From the NCBI RefSeq assembly GCF_013385635.1, contig NZ_JACAPR010000010.1, forward strand, positions 496,001 to 560,000: a stretch of DNA of 64,000 bases, read 5' to 3'. The position numbers were made by a program, and so were the translations under genes. Source of the DNA: Pseudomonas gingeri. GTDB taxonomy: Bacteria > Pseudomonadota > Gammaproteobacteria > Pseudomonadales > Pseudomonadaceae. This document shows positions 1-8,600 of the stretch, piece after piece (position 1 is the stretch's first letter; every line of letters begins with the position of its first letter). The notes beneath the pieces are model-generated. The model saw only the letters and a list, made by a program, of their open reading frames with translations. It was not told the DNA's origin and did not search any database.

Positions 1-169
1 TGTTTTGAAGGTGGGCACGGGTGACGTGCTGGCCGCGAGAGCCGCCGTGAGGCGGCTGATGGACGACGGTGCCCTGCGTAACAGACTGAGGCATTCCGGT
101 TTCAAGACGGTCAAGAACTGGAGCTGGGAGCCGGCAAGAAAAACCTTGTCGCAATTGACCGAGACCTGA
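1..169 (+). CDS. C-terminal end of a probable glycosyltransferase (partial)
   Basis: An open frame enters from the left edge in frame 2 and stops at TGA 167-169, giving the last 55 residues of a protein. The pattern (a small helix of the type LAARAAVRRLMDD, then ALRNRLRHSGF, then a Trp-containing segment and a final helix) resembles the C-terminus of GT-B fold (family 4 type) glycosyltransferases, where helices from the second domain cross back. Too little is visible for a firm call; the donor, acceptor and pathway cannot be inferred. Confidence 0.4.
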   Translation, partial: VLKVGTGDVLAARAAVRRLMDDGALRNRLRHSGFKTVKNWSWEPARKTLSQLTET

Positions 170-553
170 GTCGATCAGGCACGTTTCCGTCCGCCTTCAG
201 TGCCGACATCGGCGGGGCGGGCAACCCGCTCCGTGCCGGGCTAAAACCCGCCGTTCGCCCCTGTGCTGCCTACCCATGTCCGAATATGTCGCAGCGCCGC
301 AAGCACTGGCATTCGCCCACTCGTTAAGCTGCGCAACGGATAGTTCTCTCCCCGGGCCCGGCCTGTAAAAGCGGCGGCGGCCCCCGAAGAAGCTAATCTT
401 CGAACGTGAATGTGACCCCTGGGTCGCGGCCAGCTTCATCAACCTGTCACTCTGCACTGCCCGGATATACCCTGCAGAGTGATGCAGGACCCCTTTTTAC
501 GGGGAAAACGCGCGACGCTTCTCTCTATAACAAGCCCAAGCGGAGTACCACAG
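170..553. other. intergenic region upstream of gdhB
   Basis: 384 bp with no convincing gene. It must hold the gdhB promoter, but I see no clear sigma-70 or sigma-54 box. A GC-rich block of C and G runs lies near 350-390. The only clear signal is the ribosome-binding site GGAG at 542-545, eight bases before the gdhB ATG. Confidence 0.5.
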
Positions 554-3500
554 ATGGCGTTCTTCACCGCAGCCAGCAAAGCCGACTTCCAGCATCAACT
601 GCAAGCGGCACTGGCGCAGCACATCAGCGAACAGGCACTGCCACAAGTGGCGTTGTTTGCTGAACAGTTCTTCGGCATCATTTCCCTGGACGAGCTGACC
701 CAGCGTCGGCTTTCCGACCTCGCCGGCTGTACCCTGTCGGCCTGGCGCCTGCTGGAGCGCTTCGATCACGCCCAGCCACAAGTACGGGTCTACAACCCCG
801 ACTACGAACGCCATGGCTGGCAGTCGACCCACACCGCCGTCGAAGTCCTGCACCACGACCTGCCATTCCTGGTGGATTCGGTGCGTACAGAACTCAACCG
901 CCGTGGCTACAGTATCCACACCCTGCAAACCACCGTGCTCAGCATACGCCGTGGCAGCAAGGGCGAATTGCTCGAAATCCTGCCCAAAGGCACCCAGGGC
1001 GAGGGGATTCTCCACGAATCGCTGATGTACCTGGAGATCGACCGTTGCGCCAACGCCGCTGAACTGAACGTGCTGTCAAAAGAACTGGAACAGGTTCTGG
1101 CGGAAGTCCGGGTCGCGGTCGCTGACTTCGAGCCGATGAAGGCCAAGGTCCAGCAGTTGATCGAAGGCATCGACAACAGCCAGTTCGCCATCGAGGCCGA
1201 TGAAAAAGGCGAGATCAAGAGCTTCCTGGAATGGCTGGTGGGCAACCACTTCACCTTCCTCGGCTACGAAGAGTTCGTGGTCCGGGACGACCAGAACGGC
1301 GGTCATATCGAGTATGACCAGAACTCCTTCCTCGGCCTGACCAAACTGCTGCGCGCCGGCCTCACCGCCGATGACCTGCGCATCGAAGACTACGCCGTGA
1401 ACTACCTGGCCGAACCGACCCCGCTGTCGTTCGCCAAGGCCGCGCACCCGAGCCGCGTGCACCGTCCGGCCTACCCGGATTTCGTTTCGGTACGGGTGAT
1501 CGACGCCGACGGCAAGGTGGTCAAGGAATGCCGCTTCATGGGCCTCTACACCTCGTCGGTGTATGGCGAAAGCGTGCGCGTGATTCCGTATATTCGCCGC
1601 AAGGTCGAGGAAATCGAACACCGCTCCGGCTTCCAGTCCAAGGCCCACCTGGGCAAGGAACTGGCCCAGGTGCTCGAAGTACTGCCGCGCGACGACCTGT
1701 TCCAGACTCCGGTGGACGAACTGTTCAGCACCGTGATGTCGATCGTGCAGATCCAGGAGCGCAACAAGATCCGCGTGTTCCTGCGCAAGGACCCGTACGG
1801 TCGTTTCTGCTACTGCCTGGCCTATGTGCCGCGTGACATCTACTCCACCGAAGTGCGCCAGAAGATCCAGCAAGTGCTGATGGATCGCCTGAAAGCCACC
1901 GACTGCGAGTTCTGGACCTTCTTCTCCGAGTCCGTGCTGGCCCGCGTGCAGCTGATTCTGCGGGTCGATCCGAAGAACCGCCTGGACATCGACCCGGTCC
2001 TGCTGGAAAAAGAAGTGGTCCAGGCTTGCCGCAGCTGGCAGGACGACTACGCCAGCCTGGTGGTCGAGAGCTTCGGCGAAGCTCATGGCACCAACGTGCT
2101 GTCGGACTTCCCGAAAGGCTTCCCGGCCGGCTACCGCGAGCGTTTCGCCGCGCATTCGGCCGTGGTCGACATGCAGCACCTGCTGAGTCTGACCGAAGCC
2201 AACCCGCTGGTCATGAGCTTCTACCAGCCGCTGGGCCAGGTGTCCGGCCAGCGTGAGCTGCATTGCAAGCTCTACCACGCCGATACCCCGCTGGCACTGT
2301 CCGACGTCCTGCCGATCCTGGAAAACCTCGGTCTGCGCGTGCTGGGCGAGTTCCCATACCGCCTGCGCCACAGCAACGGTCGCGAGTTCTGGATCCATGA
2401 CTTCGCCTTCACCGCCGCCGAAGGCCTGGACCTGGATATCCAGCAACTGAACGACACCCTGCAGGACGCCTTCGTCCACATCGTCCGTGGCGATGCCGAG
2501 AACGATGCGTTCAACCGCCTCGTGCTCACCGCCGGCCTGCCATGGCGCGACGTGGCGCTGCTGCGTGCCTACGCCCGCTACCTGAAGCAGATCCGCCTGG
2601 GCTTCGACCTGGGTTATATCGCCAGCACCCTGAACAACCACACCGATATCGCCCGCGAGTTGACCCGGTTGTTCAAGACCCGCTTCTATCTGGCCCGCAA
2701 GCTGAGCGCCGACGACCTCGACGACAAGCAACTGCGCCTGGAACAGGCGATCCTGACCGCCCTGGACGATGTCCAGGTATTGAACGAAGACCGCATCCTG
2801 CGTCGCTACCTCGATCTGATCAAGGCGACCTTGCGGACCAACTTCTACCAGACCGACGCCAACGGCCAGAACAAGTCGTACTTCAGCTTCAAGTTCAACC
2901 CGCATGCAATTGCGGAGTTGCCGAAGCCGGTACCGAAGTTCGAAATCTTCGTCTACTCGCCGCGTGTCGAAGGCGTGCACCTGCGCTTCGGCAACGTCGC
3001 CCGTGGCGGCCTGCGCTGGTCGGACCGCGAGGAAGACTACCGCACCGAAGTCCTGGGCCTGGTAAAAGCCCAGCAAGTGAAGAACTCGGTCATCGTGCCG
3101 GTGGGTGCGAAGGGCGGCTTCCTGCCGCGTCGCCTGCCACTGGGCGGCAGCCGTGACGAGATCGCGGCCGAGGGCATCGCCTGCTACCGCATCTTCATCT
3201 CCGGCCTGCTGGACATCACCGACAACCTCAAGGACGGCGCCCTGGTGCCACCGGCCAACGTCGTGCGTCATGACGACGATGACCCGTACCTGGTGGTGGC
3301 GGCGGACAAAGGCACCGCGACCTTCTCCGACATCGCCAACGGCATTGCCATCGACTACGGTTTCTGGCTCGGCGACGCCTTCGCTTCCGGCGGCTCGGCC
3401 GGCTACGACCACAAGAAAATGGGCATCACCGCCAAGGGCGCGTGGGTCGGCGTACAGCGCCACTTCCGCGAGCGCGGCATCAACGTCCAGGAAGACAGCG

Positions 3501-5422
3501 TCACCGTGGTCGGTGTCGGCGACATGGCCGGCGACGTGTTCGGCAACGGCCTGTTGATGTCCGACAAGCTTAAGCTGGTCGCGGCCTTCAACCACCTGCA
3601 CATCTTCATCGACCCGAACCCGGAGCCGACCTCCAGCTTCGCCGAGCGCCAGCGCCTGTTCGACCTGCCGCGTTCGGCCTGGTCCGACTACGACACCAGC
3701 ATCATGTCCGAAGGCGGCGGGATCTTCTCGCGCAGCGCGAAGAGCATCGCGATCTCCGCGCAGATGAAAGAGCGTTTCGACATCAGCGCCGACAAGCTGA
3801 CCCCGACCGAGCTGCTCAATGCCTTGCTCAAGGCGCCAGTGGACCTGTTATGGAACGGCGGTATCGGCACCTACGTCAAGGCCAGCACCGAAAGCCACGC
3901 CGATGTCGGCGACAAGGCCAACGATGCATTGCGCGTGAACGGTAACGAACTGCGCTGCAAGGTGGTGGGCGAGGGTGGCAATCTGGGCATGACCCAGCTC
4001 GGCCGTGTCGAGTTCGGTCTCAATGGCGGCGGTTCCAACACCGACTTCATCGACAACGCCGGTGGCGTGGACTGTTCCGACCACGAAGTGAATATCAAGA
4101 TCCTGCTCAACGAAGTGGTGCAGGCCGGCGATATGACCGACAAGCAGCGTAACCAGCTGCTGGCCAGCATGACTGACGAAGTCGGCGGCCTGGTGCTCGG
4201 CAACAACTACAAGCAGACCCAGGCCCTGTCCCTGGCGGCCCGTCGTGCCTACGACCGGATCGCCGAGTACAAGCGCCTGATGAGCGACCTGGAAGGCCGT
4301 GGCAAGCTTGACCGTGCCATCGAGTTCCTGCCGGCGGAAGAGCAGCTTGTGGAGCGAGTGGCGGCCGGCCAGGGCCTGACCCGTGCCGAGTTGTCGGTGT
4401 TGATCTCCTACAGCAAGATCGACCTCAAGGCGGCCCTGCTCGACTCCAAGGTACCGGACGACGAATACCTGACCCGCGACATGGAAACCGCGTTCCCGCC
4501 GACGCTGGTGAGCAAGTTCGCCGATGCCATGCGTCGTCACCGTCTGAAGCGTGAAATCGTCAGTACCCAGATCGCCAACGACCTGGTCAACCACATGGGC
4601 ATCACCTTCGTGCAGCGCCTGAAGGAGTCCACTGGCATGAGCCCGGCGAATGTCGCCGGTGCCTATGTCATCGTGCGTGACATCTTCCACCTCCCGCACT
4701 GGTTCCGTCAGATCGAGGCCCTGGACTACAAGGTCTCGGCCGAGACCCAACTGGAACTGATGGACGAACTGATGCGCCTGGGCCGTCGCGCCACGCGCTG
4801 GTTCCTGCGCAGCCGTCGCAACGAGCAGGATGCCGCCCGTGACGTCGCGCACTTCGGTCCGCACCTGGCAGCCCTGGGCCTCAAGCTCGACGAACTGCTG
4901 GAAGGTCCGACCCGCGAAGTCTGGCAGACCCGCTACCAGGCCTATGTCCAGGCCGGTGTACCGGAGTTGCTGGCGCGCATGGTGGCCGGTACCACGCACC
5001 TGTACACCCTGTTGCCGATCATCGAAGCGGCTGATGTCACCGGTCACGACGCCGCCGAAGTGGCCAAGGCCTACTTCGCGGTGGGCAGTGCCCTGGACCT
5101 GACCTGGTATTCCCAGCAGATCAGCGACCTGCGTGTCGGCAACAACTGGCAGGCCCAGGCCCGCGAAGCGTTCCGCGATGATGTCGACTGGCAGCAGCGG
5201 GCGATCACCATCTCCGTGTTGAAACTGGCCGACGCGCCGGAAGACATGGAAGCCCGCGTAGCCCTGTGGCTGGAGCAGAACGCGAGCATGGCCGATCGCT
5301 GGCGTGCAATGCTGGTGGAAATCCGTGCCGCCAGCGGCACCGACTACGCCATGTACGCAGTGGCCAACCGTGAGTTGATGGACCTGGCATTGAGCGGTTC
5401 AACCAGCGCCTTGATAGCCTGA
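554..5422 (+). CDS. gdhB: NAD-specific glutamate dehydrogenase, large (GdhB) type
   Basis: Oxidatively deaminates L-glutamate to 2-oxoglutarate and ammonia with NAD+, feeding amino-acid carbon into the TCA cycle in the cytoplasm. The 1622-residue length fits the 180-kDa class known from Pseudomonas and Streptomyces. The long N-terminal regulatory half is followed by the catalytic core: RGGLRWSDREEDYRTEVLGL near residues 815-835, the VPVGAKGGF segment near 850, and a Rossmann motif VGVGDMAGDVFGNGLL near 985-1000. The ATG at 554 was chosen over the longer frame from 479 because it is preceded by GGAG at a proper distance and begins MAFFTAASK as in other pseudomonads. A strong terminator follows. 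In this enzyme class the N-terminal domains mediate allosteric control, for example by amino acids. Confidence 0.96.
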   Translation: MAFFTAASKADFQHQLQAALAQHISEQALPQVALFAEQFFGIISLDELTQRRLSDLAGCTLSAWRLLERFDHAQPQVRVYNPDYERHGWQSTHTAVEVLHHDLPFLVDSVRTELNRRGYSIHTLQTTVLSIRRGSKGELLEILPKGTQGEGILHESLMYLEIDRCANAAELNVLSKELEQVLAEVRVAVADFEPMKAKVQQLIEGIDNSQFAIEADEKGEIKSFLEWLVGNHFTFLGYEEFVVRDDQNGGHIEYDQNSFLGLTKLLRAGLTADDLRIEDYAVNYLAEPTPLSFAKAAHPSRVHRPAYPDFVSVRVIDADGKVVKECRFMGLYTSSVYGESVRVIPYIRRKVEEIEHRSGFQSKAHLGKELAQVLEVLPRDDLFQTPVDELFSTVMSIVQIQERNKIRVFLRKDPYGRFCYCLAYVPRDIYSTEVRQKIQQVLMDRLKATDCEFWTFFSESVLARVQLILRVDPKNRLDIDPVLLEKEVVQACRSWQDDYASLVVESFGEAHGTNVLSDFPKGFPAGYRERFAAHSAVVDMQHLLSLTEANPLVMSFYQPLGQVSGQRELHCKLYHADTPLALSDVLPILENLGLRVLGEFPYRLRHSNGREFWIHDFAFTAAEGLDLDIQQLNDTLQDAFVHIVRGDAENDAFNRLVLTAGLPWRDVALLRAYARYLKQIRLGFDLGYIASTLNNHTDIARELTRLFKTRFYLARKLSADDLDDKQLRLEQAILTALDDVQVLNEDRILRRYLDLIKATLRTNFYQTDANGQNKSYFSFKFNPHAIAELPKPVPKFEIFVYSPRVEGVHLRFGNVARGGLRWSDREEDYRTEVLGLVKAQQVKNSVIVPVGAKGGFLPRRLPLGGSRDEIAAEGIACYRIFISGLLDITDNLKDGALVPPANVVRHDDDDPYLVVAADKGTATFSDIANGIAIDYGFWLGDAFASGGSAGYDHKKMGITAKGAWVGVQRHFRERGINVQEDSVTVVGVGDMAGDVFGNGLLMSDKLKLVAAFNHLHIFIDPNPEPTSSFAERQRLFDLPRSAWSDYDTSIMSEGGGIFSRSAKSIAISAQMKERFDISADKLTPTELLNALLKAPVDLLWNGGIGTYVKASTESHADVGDKANDALRVNGNELRCKVVGEGGNLGMTQLGRVEFGLNGGGSNTDFIDNAGGVDCSDHEVNIKILLNEVVQAGDMTDKQRNQLLASMTDEVGGLVLGNNYKQTQALSLAARRAYDRIAEYKRLMSDLEGRGKLDRAIEFLPAEEQLVERVAAGQGLTRAELSVLISYSKIDLKAALLDSKVPDDEYLTRDMETAFPPTLVSKFADAMRRHRLKREIVSTQIANDLVNHMGITFVQRLKESTGMSPANVAGAYVIVRDIFHLPHWFRQIEALDYKVSAETQLELMDELMRLGRRATRWFLRSRRNEQDAARDVAHFGPHLAALGLKLDELLEGPTREVWQTRYQAYVQAGVPELLARMVAGTTHLYTLLPIIEAADVTGHDAAEVAKAYFAVGSALDLTWYSQQISDLRVGNNWQAQAREAFRDDVDWQQRAITISVLKLADAPEDMEARVALWLEQNASMADRWRAMLVEIRAASGTDYAMYAVANRELMDLALSGSTSALIA

Positions 5423-5439
5423 AACAAGTGGTAACCGAA

Positions 5440-5471
5440 AGCCCCGGCTCGTGAGAGTCGGGGCTTTTTTT
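5440..5471 (+). terminator. rho-independent terminator of gdhB
   Basis: Stem AGCCCCGGCTC / GAGTCGGGGCT (one G-T wobble) with a GTGA loop, followed by a run of seven T. It lies 18 bases after the gdhB stop codon. Confidence 0.9.
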
Positions 5472-5685
5472 GTTCAGGGCGGTAAAAGAGTATTTGAAGT
5501 TTATAAAAAGAACCGGAGGTCAGCCGAAAATCCATTCGCCGGTTGAACCGTTAAAGGGTGTTAATAGATATATTACGGGTTGATAATATAGATGGGAAAG
5601 TAGATGAAGCGATTGGCTATTTGAGCTTTTTATCGAGTGACTGAAGATTAGTATAAGGAGATTGAAGTTATTTAAGGTTTGTGGA

Positions 5686-8600
5686 ATGACTGTTTCTGCT
5701 CTTGAAACATCGGATGTTGCAGTGGCGCTTGACGGTGAGGAATATCATGCCCTGGTGACAAGTCGACTACCGGACTGGCTGAAGGTTGCGCCCTTTGCCA
5801 CCCGTAGTTCCTACGCGGACAACCTGCGCCGCCATCAGGCGGACAAGGCCCGCCTGGCCTCTTATCTAGAGGGCTTGCAGAGCCCGGAAGCCTTTGCTGC
5901 ACCGCTTTTGCAACACGGCCTGGACAAGGCGTTCGGCCCGGGATTGGACGTGCATCGGGACCAGCTCAGGCATGTTCATATACTGGCGGCGCAAACAGCG
6001 TCCACGCCCTATCAACAAAGACTTACGCAACAAACGCTGTTGCAGGCTGCCTTGCAGAACTTCGAGGAAAGTGAAACGACTTACTTTGGCTTCGACCGGG
6101 GTTCGCAGATACTGCGCCAGACTCAAGGTGTCTTGCTGAAGGAATTTACGCCACGGGCATTTGCGCGGTTATGTCGCGATCTGGATCTGGGCGGAAAATA
6201 CAAGGAACATATCGAGTCTTTTCTGTTGCGCAAGAGCGCCTCCGGGCAACGCGACGATGAATTTCGTCGATTGTTCGTGGCCAACGAGGTCTCCGAGTTG
6301 GCGCTCCAGGCGGATATTGCGGTGATGAAAGGGCATATCGACGACTCTGCCTATCGCATGATAAAGCAGTGGGTCGGCGGCAACCCCAGTCCTCTGTGGA
6401 GCCTGCACGCCGTGCAGTTTCATGAGATCAAGATGCTCGATGTCCGCATTCCCGACAGTGGCTATCGAGGCGCCTTGCTCAAGGGCGTGCTACTGACCCG
6501 TTTCGACGTCGCGAGTACCCGAGAGTCTTGCCCTTGTGTGGTGTACCTGTCCGGTGATGCCGGGCAGGCGCTCAAGCAGTATTCGTCCCTGGCGGCATTC
6601 GAGGATGATCTCGGCCACAGGCTGCTCGATCAGGATTATCGGCACGAATTTCGCCGCTACCTCCATTTGCGTTCCCAGCCGGTGTTTTTCACCGCACTGA
6701 ATGAGCGCCTGAATTCCTCGGGCGCCGAGACGGACCGGCGAGCGCGGCTGCAACTGCAGTTGGCGCGGATAACCGGCGATCCCTTTTTCGAACTGTATGT
6801 GCAGCACACCGACAAGCTGCTCGACGATGCCAGGATCCTGGCGGTGTCGACGGATGCGGAGGACAAGAAGACCCGTAGCGCTCGCTGGCATGCCTTTGTG
6901 GATTGGGGCGTCAACCTGCTGTTTTTCGTGCCGGGCCTGGGCGAGGCGATGCTGGCGGTGGCCGCCGCGCAGATGCTGGTACAGGTCTACGAGGGCATCG
7001 AGACGTGGCAGCACGGCGACAGGAAGCAGGCCGTGCTGGCCTTTCTCGGGGTGGTGCTGAACCTGGAGCTCGGGGCCTTCATGCACGCTTTGGCGCGCGA
7101 CGCTCAAGCGGCTGCCTTTATCGACAACCTCAAGCAGGTCAAGCTGCCGGACGGCGGCACCCGGTTATGGAAAACCGACCTTACGCCCTATCGACACGCC
7201 CCGACCTTGCCCGAAGGGCTCAGGCCCGACGAATCAGGCTTGTATGTGAGCAATGGCAGTACTTATCTGCCGTTGGACGGGGATTACTACAAGCTCAGTC
7301 CCACGGGCGTCAGCCATGAGTACCGCGCCGAGCATCCCACCCGGAGCACCTATTCGCCGCTGTTCAGCCATAACGGCTCGGGCGCCTGGAGCCATGAGCT
7401 GGAGCAGCCACTGCGGTGGGATGCGTTCACCTTGTTCACGCGCCTGGGCGCGGACATGGCGGGCTTTTCCCCGGAGCAGGCGGCGCGGATAATGACCGTC
7501 AGCGGCGTGGAGGCCGAGCAGTTGCGTCCGGTCTACCTGGATCAGTTGAGCCGACCGGCACTGCTGAACGACACGGTGCAGCGTTTCAGGACCGATGCGG
7601 ATATCCAGCGGTTTATCGATACCGGTACGACCAATGGCGGCGTGGTCGATTGGCGTATCCAGGAGCAGTTGCTGGAGACCTTGTGGCCGCCCACCAAGGT
7701 GTTGCGGTTCGTCAATGGCGAAGGGCGGATATTGAAGGAGTACGGCCCGGCGGATAAAGCGCGGTTGCCGGTAGTGACCGTCACCGAAGCCCAGATACGT
7801 GAGGCCGAACTGCTGCAAGTGGTGTTGCAGGGGCTCGGTCAGGACGAGATCGATACGTTGCTCGGGCGTCCGCCGGGCGCTGCACGGTTGACCAGCGCTG
7901 AACAACTGACCGCCCTGAACCGGCGACTTGCCGCCGAAGCGCAGAATCAGCGTAGCGCACTGTTCGAGGCTTACTACGCGTTTCGCAGCCGTTCGCGCAA
8001 TGCCTTCGTTGCCTTGTTCAAACGCGACTTCCCCGGCTTGCCGACCGCGATTGCCGATGAGTTGGCCAGTGCGGCCAACGACTATGAGGTCGAGTCTCTG
8101 AAAGCGGGGAGGGTGCCGCTACGCCTGGCGGAAGAAAGTCGCTGGTATCTGCAGCAGGTACGTATCGCGCGAGCCTACGAAGGACTTTTCCTCGAATCTT
8201 CGGTCAGCCTGGATAGCGATCGGTTGTTCCTGCATTCACTGGAAAACCTGCCAGGTTGGTCGAAAAACCTGCGCATCGAGCTGTATGAGCCTTCTGCGCT
8301 TGCCCCGAGCGGGCAACGCCTGGTCGACAGCCTGGGGCCGATCTCATCCGCCACGCCCCTGGAGTTGCTGCGCAAGTCGGGAGGTTATGAGATCGAAGGG
8401 CGGGACCTGCCTGGCGATCTTCAGATGGCGCTATTGCGGGCTCTGCCGGAAAACCGCCTCAAAGCCCTGGGCTTCTCGCGCACAGCCCGCCCCCAGCTGT
8501 TCAGGCAGGCGGTGGTGCGTCACCTGGAGTTGTCGCGCGCGCGCATTCGCTCGCTGCTGAACATGCAGGCGATCAAGCCCGGATTCCGCTCACCCATGCG

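Noticed and set aside
1076..3601. 841-codon open frame on the minus strand inside gdhB
   Set aside because: It lies opposite a clearly conserved gene; GC-rich codon bias of gdhB leaves stop-free antisense frames. The translated product is low-complexity in Val, Gln, Ala and His and has no domain.
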